NCBI GenBank assembly: GCA_964570325.1
Contig: CAZMXS010000022.1
Span: forward strand, 1-58,313
Source: CAZMXS01 sp964570325
Lineage (GTDB): Bacteria > Verrucomicrobiota > Kiritimatiellia > CAIQIC01 > CAZMXS01
Direction of reading: 5' to 3'
DNA: 58,313 bases
Positions within the stretch are counted from its first letter, which is position 1; each line of letters starts with the position of its first letter. The translations under genes and the position numbers were made by a program. A model generated the notes under the pieces. It ran no database searches. It had not been told where the DNA came from and saw only the letters and a program-made list of their open reading frames with translations. Positions 14,897 through 25,157 of the stretch are shown here, piece by piece.

Positions 14897-16414
14897 TCAA
14901 CTCGCGGGCGGCCGGCCAATTCCTTGCGCCGCCCAGCGCCGCTCAATGACGAAATGCCAGATGGATAGCATCGCCACCATCATAAAGCCCGCCGCATTGA
15001 CCAGCACCCACGGAATGGCCAGATACTTGTGGGCCGCCAGGAAAACGACAAGCATGAACAGGCAGTAACCGGCAAGCGCCAGTTCCAGCAATGTATCCCA
15101 TGACAGGCGGGCCCGATAAACGCGCGCAAGCAGGTCGCCTTTTTTTGGCGTCCGGATAAACCCGGACTTGATGCCCATTAGCGCTTCCAACACAGCCCGG
15201 CTGTTGCAAATGGCCAGACCGATGCCGAGGGTCAACAGGACGGGGAAATAGCGCAGCTTGCGGATTCCCTGCCGATGGAGGATGGTTTGCGAGATCGCGC
15301 AAATGAGCGGCGGCGCCAGCGTGGTCACCACCAGCAGCGCCGACAGCAGGGCGAATGTGATTGAGGTGATCGGTATATCCACCATCCGGTACACCGGCAG
15401 GGCCAGCAGAATGACCGTGACCATCAGCGGATAAACGCCGTAGTAAGTCATGTGGAAGACGGCCTCCAACTTGGCCACCCAGGAGCGGTCGGAGCGGAAA
15501 ATGCGCGGCAGCAGCTTGATGGCCGTCTGGATGGAGCCTTTGGCCCACCGGAATTGCTGGGTCTTATATGCATTGATATTCTCCGGGATCTCCCCCTCAA
15601 CTACCAGGTCTGGAATGTAAAACGGTTTCCAACCGGCCAACTGGGCGCGATAAGACAAATCCATGGCTGCGGTCCGCGTGTCGTGCTGCCAGCCGCCGGC
15701 CGCCTCGATCGCCTGGCGCCGCCAGACGCCGGCGGTGCCGTTGAAGTTCATGAACAGGTTGTTCCATGCTCGGGCGGGCTGCTCAACCGCGAAATGAGCG
15801 TCAATCCCAATTCCCTGGGCAATGGTGAGCAAAGAAGCCTTTTCGTTCAAATGGCCCCAGCGGGCCTGTACCACGCCAACTTTAGGGCGGGCCAGCAGCA
15901 CCGGAATGGTCCGCATGAGAAAGTCGGCGGGGGGGACGAAATCAGCGTCAAAGATGGCAAAGAAATCCGCATCCGTCTGCCGCATGCCATGCGCCAGCGC
16001 GCCGGCTTTGTAACCGACGCGCTCGCCGCGTCGCAAGACCTGAACATCCCGGCCTTGGGCGCGCAATTCAGCCGCCACCCGATCAATGCGCTCGCGCGTC
16101 CGGTCATTGGAGTCATCCAGAATCTGCACGGTGTGCCGGCCGGCCGGATAATCCATTGCCGCGGCCGCGCGCACAACTCGCTCGATGACGTTAAATTCAT
16201 TGTAAACCGGAATTTGCGTCACCACTCGCGGCAGCTTCCGATCGGCTGCCGTGGCTTGGAATTCATTCATAATGCAATTCAGTTCGCGGGCCGCGCTCCG
16301 CCGCCGGATTGTGCTTAAAAAAAGAGTGAAATATAAATTCAGACCGAAAAGCATCAGGATCAAGGCCGGAATGCAATAGGCGAGCAACAGGATATATTCA
16401 AATGTAGTATGCAT
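14897..16414 (-). CDS. Membrane glycosyltransferase, GT2 (cellulose-synthase-like)
   Basis: A 505-residue processive-type GT2 enzyme. One N-terminal membrane helix (about 5-28) precedes the catalytic domain, which shows VTQIPVYNE, QILDDSNDRT, FDADFVPP (DxD), the acid/base region TAAMDLSYRAQL, and the Q-x-x-RW box as QQFRWAKGS. About four more membrane helices follow, with one gap near 420-445. The architecture matches beta-glycan synthases such as mannan or glucan synthases; the sugar cannot be told. ATG 16414 is used; TTG 16429 would add five residues and neither has a strong RBS. I see nothing definite in 16415-16706. Confidence 0.85.
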   Translation of the reverse strand: MHTTFEYILLLAYCIPALILMLFGLNLYFTLFLSTIRRRSAARELNCIMNEFQATAADRKLPRVVTQIPVYNEFNVIERVVRAAAAMDYPAGRHTVQILDDSNDRTRERIDRVAAELRAQGRDVQVLRRGERVGYKAGALAHGMRQTDADFFAIFDADFVPPADFLMRTIPVLLARPKVGVVQARWGHLNEKASLLTIAQGIGIDAHFAVEQPARAWNNLFMNFNGTAGVWRRQAIEAAGGWQHDTRTAAMDLSYRAQLAGWKPFYIPDLVVEGEIPENINAYKTQQFRWAKGSIQTAIKLLPRIFRSDRSWVAKLEAVFHMTYYGVYPLMVTVILLALPVYRMVDIPITSITFALLSALLVVTTLAPPLICAISQTILHRQGIRKLRYFPVLLTLGIGLAICNSRAVLEALMGIKSGFIRTPKKGDLLARVYRARLSWDTLLELALAGYCLFMLVVFLAAHKYLAIPWVLVNAAGFMMVAMLSIWHFVIERRWAAQGIGRPPAS

Positions 16415-16706
16415 TTCAAGATAACCCAAAAAATGAGCCGTATAGCATAACGGCCTTGGGGAATTTATCCATCAATATTTGTTTTCGTTGCTGTCAAGGA
16501 ATATCAACACGGCGAAGAGGATATTGGCCAAATGATGGAATAATCAGTGTCCCCATTGGCATGGCCCACTGTGGCGCGCCCAGCGGTCGCGCCCGTCGGT
16601 GGCGCAAGGCTTCTATCCCGCATTTAAGGGTAAAAAAATGAGGCAAGACGCCCGCGCTCCGTAAAGACAATGCGCGCGGGGCATGGCGCCAGGCCGTTTG
16701 CGCCGC

Positions 16707-19700
16707 CTACCGATGGGCCCGCACGCGCCAAGCTGCCGCATTGGTGCTGGCGGGGAAGAAGAACAGCGTGGTTCCCAGGGTGGGCGGCTTGTTGGTCATG
16801 ACCGAAATCCAGTTGGCCGATCCCAGGCGCGGCGTGAATTCCAGGATTTGCCAGGCCTGGGTGCCGCCGGTCCATGAAAGGGCATTAGTGCCAAAAGCTT
16901 TGCCGATGCCCAGGAAATGCAGATAGCTGTCGCTATCGTTGGGATCGGTGTCCGCCAATATCTCGTCCCCGTCCGGAATCGCGTCGCCGTCGGAGTACAT
17001 CACATTCGGGTCCGACCCGGTGTTGTTCTCATCCACATAGACCGCCGTCATGGTTTCAACAAAGTCCGGCAGCCGGTCGCCGTCGGTATCCACGAACTCG
17101 TCGAATCCAATATCCGCCGGGATGCTGCGCGTTTCGCGATCAATGTCTTCGTTGAGCGCGGAGTTTTCGCCGGCGTTGATGCACGGCGAGCCGAACTGCA
17201 GGTGGTAGGTCTGGCGCGCGAGCGCCGGATTGTTGGTGATGATATGCGCGCCGGGCGCGAAGCCGCCCTGGACGCAGCAATAGTCGGCTGTGGCGAAGCT
17301 GATAGCGGCCCAGATCTGGCTGGTGGTGTGGCCCCAGACAATGCTGTCCAGCACCGTCAGGCGTGAATTATTCACCGCCTGGATGCCGGTCTCGCGGTTG
17401 TTCACCACGGTGCAACTGCGCACAAAACCGGTGCTGTTGTTGAAGCCGATGCCGTCCGCCGCCTCGTCCGGGTCGGCGCGGTTGCCCACAACCAGCGCGG
17501 TGTGGGTATCGAACTTGGAACGAACGCAACTCACCGCGCCGCCCAACCCGAGCTCGCAACGGTTGGATTCAAAAACGGCATAGTTTACGCGCACATCCGC
17601 GCAGTTGATGAAAGCCGCGCCGCCCCCCGAATTGTAAGCGTAATTGTTCATAAAGTAGAACGGCCACAGGTTCAGGGCGGTGACAAGCGGCGGATTCTGC
17701 TGGCTCATAATGATCAGACTGGAATTGGAGGCCGCGAACCCGCCGCCGAAATTCTGGGCCTCGTTACCCAGAAACTGGGCGTGATCAAGCAGGAATCGGT
17801 TGCCGCCATGATAAATGCCGCCGCCGTTCTGCCCCGCCTCGTTGCCATTAAACACCCCGCACTCCACAAAATTGGTACCGGGATGTTTCAGGTAAATGGC
17901 GCCGCCATTGTTGCCGGCGCGGTTCCATTGGAAACACGGATAACCAACGGCGGAGTCCAGGATATGCAGGCCGCTCCGGCCGAGCTGCCCGACCACCGCC
18001 AGCGCGCCGCCATTGGTGCCGCTGGTGTTGTCCGCGAACACGATCCTGCCGTTCAGCTCAACCCAGGCGTTGGACGCAAGCACCGCGCCGCCGTCGGCCC
18101 CGGCGGAGTTGTTGGCGATCTGAATCTGGCGGTCGTTGTAGCCGGTCAAACTGATGGGGACCAGATCCGGATAGCCGACCCGACCGAGCCAGCCGCCATC
18201 GCGGCCGGCGCGGTTGCCGGATATTTGGCAGTCCCGGTCGAATGCCTCGTAATTCAACTCGCTGGCGCCGCGGAGGCAAATGGCGCCGCCGTCGTTGGTG
18301 CGGCAGACGTTGTCAAAAAAGAACACGTCGCGCAGGTTGACCCGCGTGGAGTCCAAATACGCCGCGCCGCCGCTGGCGTCGGCAAAATTATTGCGAAAAA
18401 GCGCGTTCTCGGCGCTGACGGATTCGAGGATCGAATAGACCAGGATGCCGCCGCCGCTGTTGGCGGAGTTGCTGATCACATGCAAGCCATTGAGTTGGGC
18501 GTAACAGAGGTTGAGGCATAATCCGCCGCCATCATTCGTAGCCCGGTTTTCGAGGAGAACACTTTGAATGACATTGGTCTCAAATGGATGAGCCGACGTG
18601 ATGATCAGATTGGAGACCTGGTTGAAAAAGGCTCCGCCGCCGGATCGTCCGGCCCGGTTGGTGCGCAGAACCAGATTCTCGATAGCTATCGGGCAGTTCC
18701 CGCCGTAAATCCCGCCGCCATCCAATTCGGCTCGGTTGCCATCGGCGGTAAGCCGCCAGACAGCCAGCGGGGTGTTGTAATTGTAAAGCCCGCCGCCACG
18801 CGTGGCGCGATTCCCGACCAGTTGGACGTCATACAAATAGGTTTGCCAGGTCATGTCGCGCAGAAACAGTCCGCCGCCGCCCGAGCCGTTGGTATGGGCC
18901 TGGTTGCCCAAGAACAAAGTGTTGGTATGGACCGTGCCGTTGGTGATCATGAGGCTGGTATAGCGGCAGGCCATCCCGGCGCCGCTCCCGTTGCTATTGG
19001 TGCTCGCGTTGGCTTCGAACCGCCCCCCCTCAATGCGCAGGAGTGAACCCCAGGCAAACAACCCGCCGCCGTCCGCGCCGCAGCGGTTGCCGCTGGTCGT
19101 TCCCATTTCGATGTTCCGCAACACCCCCGTGGACGATTCGAGATAGATTCCGCCGCCGTTAGCCCCGGCTTGATTATTATCAAACTTCAGGTATTGCCAG
19201 GCCGACGCGTCGTTCTCGATCCGGCTGCCGATGGCGTATAGTCCGCCGCCGTTTGTCCGGGCTGTATTGCCGTAGAAATAGGCGCCATCCAATTGGAGCC
19301 AGGAATTAGAGGCATATAATCCGCCGCCGAATACGGCCGTGTTGTAATTCGGGCCGGGTTGCCAGTTGGCGCGAAATGTAATTACGGTTGAAAATTCAGC
19401 AAAAACACCGCCGCCACAAGTGATGTCCGTGTGCTGGTCAATCAGGGTGTTATTGACCAGGGACACATATCCGTTGCGCGCATAAACACCGCCGCCGCGG
19501 CGCAGCGCCCCGGTCAATCGGTTGCCGCGGATTTCCGCGTCGTTGCAATATAGTTTGCCGTACCAGACACACACCCCGCCGCCATAATCGGGTGAATCAT
19601 TGGCGAAGACGTCACTGCCATTGCCCATCAAATCCAGCCGGCCCGCGACATATACGCCGCCGCCGGCCACCGATGCGGTGTTGGTGAAAATGCGCGTGCC

Positions 19701-20183
19701 GTTGGTGGCCACGGCGAGCGACGCGGGATCCAGATACAGCCCGCCGCCGAGCATGCCGCGATTGGAGCAGATGTTACACTGTTGGAACGTCACCGAGGAT
19801 GCGCCCAGATTAGCCCCGCCGCCGCCGGTGGAAGGATTATTGCCGTTGACCAGATTGAGCCGGGTGACGGTGCTGGTGGATTTAATGAAAACGAGGGCGC
19901 TGCCGGTGTTGTTGCCGTTGATGACAGCCGTTCCGCCGATATCGGTCGGCGTCAATTCGTCAAAGCCGCCGATCAAGGTCAAGTGCTTGTTGCTGATTAC
20001 CACATTTTCGGTGAACACATTGGTGGAGATGCCGATGACATCGCCATTCGCGGCGGCGTTGACCGCGCTTTGAATCGAAGCATATTTCGGCGTCGTGTAA
20101 TTGATCCAGACCGCGGCCGATGCAGCGGAAGCGACAACACCGACGGCCAGGACAACCAGCAGCAAAAGCCGGTGACGGTTCAT
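16707..20183 (-). CDS. Secreted Pmp-type beta-helix repeat protein with calcium loops
   Basis: A 1158-residue exported protein with signal peptide 1-23 (cut near ASA-AVW). Residues about 28-1000 are a right-handed beta-helix. Dozens of GGG-I/L-Y and F-x-x-N motifs (for example NGNEAGQNGGGIY and GNTARTNGGGLYA) match the repeats of chlamydial polymorphic membrane proteins. At about 1025-1075 there are Asp-rich loops (VDTDGDRLPDF, YSDGDAIPDGDE) like thrombospondin type-3 calcium sites, then a C-terminal beta-rich tail of about 80 residues ending WRVRAHR. No autotransporter beta-barrel is present, so it is not a typical type V secreted Pmp. A surface or adhesive role is inferred. Confidence 0.85.
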   Translation of the reverse strand: MNRHRLLLLVVLAVGVVASAASAAVWINYTTPKYASIQSAVNAAANGDVIGISTNVFTENVVISNKHLTLIGGFDELTPTDIGGTAVINGNNTGSALVFIKSTSTVTRLNLVNGNNPSTGGGGANLGASSVTFQQCNICSNRGMLGGGLYLDPASLAVATNGTRIFTNTASVAGGGVYVAGRLDLMGNGSDVFANDSPDYGGGVCVWYGKLYCNDAEIRGNRLTGALRRGGGVYARNGYVSLVNNTLIDQHTDITCGGGVFAEFSTVITFRANWQPGPNYNTAVFGGGLYASNSWLQLDGAYFYGNTARTNGGGLYAIGSRIENDASAWQYLKFDNNQAGANGGGIYLESSTGVLRNIEMGTTSGNRCGADGGGLFAWGSLLRIEGGRFEANASTNSNGSGAGMACRYTSLMITNGTVHTNTLFLGNQAHTNGSGGGGLFLRDMTWQTYLYDVQLVGNRATRGGGLYNYNTPLAVWRLTADGNRAELDGGGIYGGNCPIAIENLVLRTNRAGRSGGGAFFNQVSNLIITSAHPFETNVIQSVLLENRATNDGGGLCLNLCYAQLNGLHVISNSANSGGGILVYSILESVSAENALFRNNFADASGGAAYLDSTRVNLRDVFFFDNVCRTNDGGAICLRGASELNYEAFDRDCQISGNRAGRDGGWLGRVGYPDLVPISLTGYNDRQIQIANNSAGADGGAVLASNAWVELNGRIVFADNTSGTNGGALAVVGQLGRSGLHILDSAVGYPCFQWNRAGNNGGAIYLKHPGTNFVECGVFNGNEAGQNGGGIYHGGNRFLLDHAQFLGNEAQNFGGGFAASNSSLIIMSQQNPPLVTALNLWPFYFMNNYAYNSGGGAAFINCADVRVNYAVFESNRCELGLGGAVSCVRSKFDTHTALVVGNRADPDEAADGIGFNNSTGFVRSCTVVNNRETGIQAVNNSRLTVLDSIVWGHTTSQIWAAISFATADYCCVQGGFAPGAHIITNNPALARQTYHLQFGSPCINAGENSALNEDIDRETRSIPADIGFDEFVDTDGDRLPDFVETMTAVYVDENNTGSDPNVMYSDGDAIPDGDEILADTDPNDSDSYLHFLGIGKAFGTNALSWTGGTQAWQILEFTPRLGSANWISVMTNKPPTLGTTLFFFPASTNAAAWRVRAHR

Positions 20184-20366
20184 GGCAAACCTCCCTTTTG
20201 GTAATTCGGACGATAACTAAAAGATGCGCTATCTACCAGAGAAAACGCGGCGCGGCACGGCCATGCGCCCACGATTGACCGAGTTGACCGGGTTGATACA
20301 GGAATTGACGCTGCCGCCGCGAAATGCTAATGAGGGCTCATTGGGGGGCATTGGGGAGGGCACAAC

Positions 20367-22784
20367 ATGCGTATCGTGGGCAAGCTGTTTGGGTATTTGA
20401 TACTGGCCAGCCTGTTGCTGATTGTGCCGGCCGTGGCCGCGACGCCGTTGCCCGGCCGTATCTGGACGCGGATTCGACCGGGGGCGGAAGAGACTCTAGC
20501 GTATGACACGGTCCAGGACCGCCACAGCAATGTATATGTTGCCGGTTGTACGGACGGGCCATTCGACGGGCAGACCAACTCCACCGCCGCCGGCTATGAT
20601 GCCTTCCTGATCAAGTGGGATGCCGCCGGCAACCGACAGTGGACCCGGATTTGGGGCAGCACCAATGAGGACGAGTATGTTTATAGCGTGGCGCTCGAGG
20701 GCACGTCGTTTGCGTATGTGGTCGGCGGCACGTACGGGGCCTTCGACGGCCAGACTAATAATGGCGACTGGGATGCTTTCATGACCAAGTGGCGCTGGGA
20801 TGGGACCAAGGAATGGACGCGCATCTGGGGCTCGACCAATGCGGATGAGGCCAAAGATGTAGCGGTTAACGCTTTCAAGGACGTCGTCGTGTGTGGTTAT
20901 ACCGCCGGCATGTTTGGCGGACAGACCAACAACGGCGAAACGGATCTTTTCCTGACCGAGTTTAATACCAACGGCGTCGCGGCTTGGTCAAAAATCTGGG
21001 GCTCGCCTGGCGCTGATGACGCCAACGGTGTCGGCCTGCTGGATGACAATGACCGATCCATCTATGTGGCGGGGTTGGCGGCCGGGCCCATTTTGGGGCA
21101 GCCGGAGATCGGCGGCGGTGATCTATGTTTGAGTTTGTGGTCTGCGCGCCATGGCGGCTCGCATGTCTGGACGCGTATTTGGGGTAGCACCCAGTTTGAG
21201 AATTCATACGGCGGCCTGGCGGTTGCTTCCAACGCAATTGCGGTGGCCGGCGTAACTTTGGGCGCGTACGACGGCCAGACGAATCCCTGCGCCAACGGAG
21301 CCGCGTGCGTAAGCTACTGGACCAATGGACCGACACGTTGCTGGTCCCGTATCTTTGGCCCCACTAATGCGTCGTCTGCCTGCGGCGCCGGGCTGGGGGA
21401 TGCCGGCGACATTTATGTCAGCGGGGTTGCCAACGCGCCGTTCAATGGCTGGACCAATGCTCCCGGCGGGTTTAACAACCTGTTCCTGTGCGCGTTTGAC
21501 CCCGCCGGCAGCGGCTGTTGGACCCGCATCTGGGGCAGCATCTCTAATGACGCGCAGGAGGGGCGCTGCCACGTTTTGGGCCGCCGGATCGCCGTGTCCT
21601 TTTATGCCAGTCGCGCCGGTTTCGACGGACAGGATGTTCCTTTCGGTCCCATGCGGTATCATCCTGGGGTGAGTATGTATGAACCGAATTACGCGCCGAC
21701 GGCTGTTGCTGTTGAGCGCGGCGCGGCCGGTGATGTGGTGGCCTGGCAGGGGGCTTGGGACTGCCAATTTGATTTCGCGGCGAGCACTAATTTGAATGGG
21801 CAAGGGGGCTGGCAGACCAATAACCTGCCCAATAGCATGCCGGGCGCCGAGCGGCTCAGCGTGACAAACGCGAATGCCGCGTCGCCTCGATTTTACCGGG
21901 CGGTGGCGCGACCGCTTCTGGTCGCGCCGGTTTACCCAGCCGATGACATGGTCCTGATTCCCGCCGGCGCGTTTGTCATGGGGGCGGCGGGCATTGCCAC
22001 ACCGGTGCATACCAATTACCTCAGCGCTTTCTGGATGGATGCGAAGGAGGTGACCAAGGCACAGTGGGATGAAGTCCGGGTTTGGGGCACCGCCCATGGC
22101 TACACGTTCGAGAACGCCGGTAACGGCAAGGCAACCAACCACCCCGTGCAATCGGTGGATTGGTATAACGTCGTCAAATGGGCCAACGCGCGTAGTGAAA
22201 TGAGCGGGCGCACGCCGTGCTACTACACCAACAGCGGGTTCACGACCGGCGCGGTGTATCGGAGCGGCCACCTCAATCTCAGCAACGAGTGGGTCAGTTG
22301 GGATGCGGACGGCTATCGGTTGCCAACGGAGGCGGAATGGGAAAAGGCCGCGCGCGGCGGGGTGGCGGGCCGCCTGTTTCCGTGGGGCGGCGATACGATC
22401 ACCCATACGCAGGCCAACTATAACTCCACGAACGCCTATGCCTACGACATCAGCGCCACGCGCGGTTTCAACCCGGCTTTCACCAACGGCGGCTTCCCCT
22501 GCACCGCGCCGGTCGGTTCGTTTGCCGCGAATGCCTATGGATTGCGCGACATGGCCGGCAACGTCGGCGAATGGATATGGGACTGGTACGATGCCGGCTA
22601 CTATGCGGTTTCGCCGACGAACGATCCGCGCGGGCCGGCCACTGGAACCTATCGTTGCTGGCGCGGCGGAACATGGTATATTCATGCGCCATACGCCCGG
22701 GTGGCGGACCGCAATTTTTACCTGGGCGGTCCGGGCGGTGGTGATGATACCTTGGGCTTTCGGTGCGTGCGCCGGAATCAATGA
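20367..22784 (+). CDS. Secreted SBBP-type beta-propeller fused to an SUMF1-fold domain
   Basis: An 805-residue exported protein with signal peptide about 1-25. Residues 28-440 hold about seven blades built on WTRIWGSTN and FDGQTNNG, the SBBP/PQQ-like propeller type. Residues about 440-515 are a linker domain. Residues 525-805 are a formylglycine-generating-enzyme-like (SUMF1) fold: DMVLIPAGAFVMG, NHPVQSVDWYNVVKWAN, GYRLPTEAEWEKAARGG, YGLRDMAGNVGEWIWDWY and WRGGTWY. The paired catalytic Cys of true formylglycine-generating enzymes near the C-terminal RGGS region are absent, so it is probably a structural or binding domain. GGAGGGCAC upstream is a plausible RBS. Confidence 0.83.
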   Translation: MRIVGKLFGYLILASLLLIVPAVAATPLPGRIWTRIRPGAEETLAYDTVQDRHSNVYVAGCTDGPFDGQTNSTAAGYDAFLIKWDAAGNRQWTRIWGSTNEDEYVYSVALEGTSFAYVVGGTYGAFDGQTNNGDWDAFMTKWRWDGTKEWTRIWGSTNADEAKDVAVNAFKDVVVCGYTAGMFGGQTNNGETDLFLTEFNTNGVAAWSKIWGSPGADDANGVGLLDDNDRSIYVAGLAAGPILGQPEIGGGDLCLSLWSARHGGSHVWTRIWGSTQFENSYGGLAVASNAIAVAGVTLGAYDGQTNPCANGAACVSYWTNGPTRCWSRIFGPTNASSACGAGLGDAGDIYVSGVANAPFNGWTNAPGGFNNLFLCAFDPAGSGCWTRIWGSISNDAQEGRCHVLGRRIAVSFYASRAGFDGQDVPFGPMRYHPGVSMYEPNYAPTAVAVERGAAGDVVAWQGAWDCQFDFAASTNLNGQGGWQTNNLPNSMPGAERLSVTNANAASPRFYRAVARPLLVAPVYPADDMVLIPAGAFVMGAAGIATPVHTNYLSAFWMDAKEVTKAQWDEVRVWGTAHGYTFENAGNGKATNHPVQSVDWYNVVKWANARSEMSGRTPCYYTNSGFTTGAVYRSGHLNLSNEWVSWDADGYRLPTEAEWEKAARGGVAGRLFPWGGDTITHTQANYNSTNAYAYDISATRGFNPAFTNGGFPCTAPVGSFAANAYGLRDMAGNVGEWIWDWYDAGYYAVSPTNDPRGPATGTYRCWRGGTWYIHAPYARVADRNFYLGGPGGGDDTLGFRCVRRNQ

Positions 22785-22857
22785 GTTGCCGCCGGCGGCC
22801 GATTCACGCGGCATCTGACGCGGGTGCGGCCGAAAGCCCGGCAGTGAGGATAGGCCT

Positions 22858-23589
22858 ATGAGCGCAGCCGGGAGTGGCGCGGATAACAGCAGCTTGGGCG
22901 GATGGTTCCGTAAATGCTTCGGCCGTGGCCGCGCGGCCCGTGAACAATTGAAGGCGGAATTGCGCCGGGACACCTTCCTTGCCCGCTTGAAACCGGAACA
23001 TTTTGACATGGTTTTCCAGCATGTGGAACTGATCCAGGCCGCCCAGGACCAGGTGATCATTCGTGAAGGCGATGAAGCGGACTTCTTCTATTTACTGTTG
23101 GAGGGTTCTGTGCGGGTCACCCGGCAGTCGCCGGCCGCGGATGAGCCCATCGTCCTGGCTGAACTGGGGCCCGGCAGCGGATTCGGCGAGGAGGCCATTA
23201 TTTCGATGGGCGTGCGCAACGCCACAATTACGATGAACAGCCCGGGGCGCCTTGCCCGCTTGCCGGACGACATCTTCGTTCAATATATCCAATCCGCGCT
23301 GGTAACCTGGTATTCCCACGCGGAAGCGCTGCGTCGCATTGCCAAAGGCGCTGTCTGGGTGGATGTGCGCGAGCCGCTCGAAACCCGGGAATATCCGGGA
23401 CAGTTGCAAGGCTCGCTGACCATTCCGTTGAGCCAGATTCGGGACCGGTTGGAGGAGTTGAAAACCGACACATTGTATATTTGCTACGACGAGCGCGGCC
23501 GGCGCAGCGCCACAGCGGCTTTCCTGCTGACGCAACGCGGCTACCAAGCCGCCGTGCTGCAGGGCGGCCTGCGCAGTCTGCGGATATAG
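22858..23589 (+). CDS. Cyclic-nucleotide-binding domain fused to a rhodanese domain
   Basis: A 243-residue cytoplasmic protein. Residues about 40-145 are a CRP-type cNMP-binding fold (REGDEADFFYLLLEGSVRV, GFGEEAIISMGVRNATI). The usual phosphate-binding Arg position looks altered, so the ligand is uncertain. Residues about 158-243 are a rhodanese domain (AVWVDVREPLETREYPGQL) with candidate active-site Cys in YICYDERGRRSA. The combination is known in bacteria but its role is unclear; a redox or sulfur sensor is plausible. The RBS is GTGAGGATA. It lies 74 bases after the propeller/SUMF1 gene. Confidence 0.85.
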   Translation: MSAAGSGADNSSLGGWFRKCFGRGRAAREQLKAELRRDTFLARLKPEHFDMVFQHVELIQAAQDQVIIREGDEADFFYLLLEGSVRVTRQSPAADEPIVLAELGPGSGFGEEAIISMGVRNATITMNSPGRLARLPDDIFVQYIQSALVTWYSHAEALRRIAKGAVWVDVREPLETREYPGQLQGSLTIPLSQIRDRLEELKTDTLYICYDERGRRSATAAFLLTQRGYQAAVLQGGLRSLRI

Positions 23590-23701
23590 CCCGCTTCGCC
23601 CCCGTCGGCGGCGCCCATCAGCATAACCCGGCGGCCGGCCGCCTTGAAATCTTGCTTCGGGGAAGTCGCTCCGTATAATCGCGCGGTCACTGGGAGAGAC
23701 C

Positions 23702-25102
23702 ATGAGCTTCAAAATTCACAACACGTTAACCCGTCGGCTGGAGGAGTTCGTCCCCCTGGAGGGGCGGACCGTCCGGCTGTATACCTGCGGACCGACGGTC
23801 TATAACTACGCGCACATCGGTAATTTCCGCGCCTATATCTTTGAAGATCTGTTGCGGCGTTATCTGAAATTCCTGGGTTATACGGTCGTTCAAGTCATGA
23901 ACCTGACCGATGTGGATGACAAGACGATCAAGGGCGCGCGCGAACAGGGGAAGAGCCTGCGCGAGTTCACGCAGGTCTACAAGGACGCGTTTTTCCAGGA
24001 TCTGCAAACACTGGGGGTCGAGCCGGCCGAGCATTACCCGGCCGCGACGGAGTGCGTGCCTGAAATGATCGCGCTGATCCAGCGGCTCATGGAACGGGGA
24101 TTCGCTTACGCATCGGACGACCGTTCGATCTATTTCAGCATCGCCAAGTTCGCGGACTACGGCAAGCTGGCGCACCTGGACCGCGCCGGCCTCAAAGCCG
24201 GCGCGCGCGTGGCGCAGGACGAATACGAAAAGGAAAGCGCGGCGGATTTCGCGCTTTGGAAAGCGTGGGACGAGCAGGATGGCGAAGTTGCCTGGGACTC
24301 GCCGTGGGGCCGTGGCCGGCCGGGCTGGCACATTGAGTGCTCGGCCATGAGCATGAAATATCTCGGGCCAACCTTTGACCTGCACACCGGCGGCGTGGAC
24401 AATATCTTCCCGCATCACGAGGACGAGATCGCGCAGAGCGAGGCCGCGACCGGCCGGCCGTTCGTCAAGTACTGGATGCACTGCGCGCACCTGATTGTGG
24501 ACGGCCGGAAGATGTCCAAGAAGCTGGGCAATTTCTACACGCTGCGCGACGTGCTCGATCGCGGCTATACCGGCCGCGAGATTCGCTACGAGCTGATGGC
24601 CACGCATTACCGGCAGTGGCTGGATTTCACTTTCCCCGCCCTCGATGCCGCCCGGTCCGCGTTGGGACGGATTGACGAGTTTACGGCCCGGCTGCGCCAT
24701 TGCGCGGCGACCGCCGCCGCGGCGGCGCAAGCGCCGGAATGGGCGGCCGAAGGTCGCGCCGCATTCTGCGCCGCGTTGGATGATGATTTGAATATCGCGG
24801 GGGCGCTTGGCGCCTTGTTCGACCTGATTCATGCCGGGAACAAGGCGCTGGATGCCGGCCAGGTGGCGCCGCCGGCGGCGGCCGCGACGATTACCTTGTT
24901 GCACGATCTCGACCGGGTGCTGGGCTTGCTTCAACCGGAAGCCGCCGCCATCCCGCCGGCTGTGCAGGATCTGGTCGCGCGCCGGCAACAGGCGCGCCAG
25001 GCGAAGAATTGGGCCGAGTCGGACCGGATTCGCGATGAACTGACCCGAATGGGTTTTGCGGTCAAGGATACGCCGCAGGGGCCCGAGCTCAAAAGGATTT
25101 GA
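23702..25102 (+). CDS. cysS: Cysteinyl-tRNA synthetase
   Basis: A 466-residue class I synthetase that charges tRNA-Cys. It shows TCGPTVYNYAHIGNFRAY (zinc Cys and the HIGN nucleotide box), WHIECSAM, HTGGVDNIFPHHEDEIAQSE, and the KMSKS equivalent KMSKKLGNFYTL. The C-terminal helical domain (WAESDRIRDELTRMGFAVKD) is complete. The RBS GGGAGA is at 23692-23697. Normal length. Confidence 0.97.
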   Translation: MSFKIHNTLTRRLEEFVPLEGRTVRLYTCGPTVYNYAHIGNFRAYIFEDLLRRYLKFLGYTVVQVMNLTDVDDKTIKGAREQGKSLREFTQVYKDAFFQDLQTLGVEPAEHYPAATECVPEMIALIQRLMERGFAYASDDRSIYFSIAKFADYGKLAHLDRAGLKAGARVAQDEYEKESAADFALWKAWDEQDGEVAWDSPWGRGRPGWHIECSAMSMKYLGPTFDLHTGGVDNIFPHHEDEIAQSEAATGRPFVKYWMHCAHLIVDGRKMSKKLGNFYTLRDVLDRGYTGREIRYELMATHYRQWLDFTFPALDAARSALGRIDEFTARLRHCAATAAAAAQAPEWAAEGRAAFCAALDDDLNIAGALGALFDLIHAGNKALDAGQVAPPAAAATITLLHDLDRVLGLLQPEAAAIPPAVQDLVARRQQARQAKNWAESDRIRDELTRMGFAVKDTPQGPELKRI

Positions 25103-25157
25103 CGGCGCGCGCGGAAGATTGGACCTTTGTCACGCACCCATAATCAGGAAGACCATT

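Noticed and set aside
20367..22784. Formylglycine-generating enzyme (sulfatase activator) activity
   Set aside because: The SUMF1 fold is present but the catalytic Cys pair is missing and no sulfatase gene is in the window.
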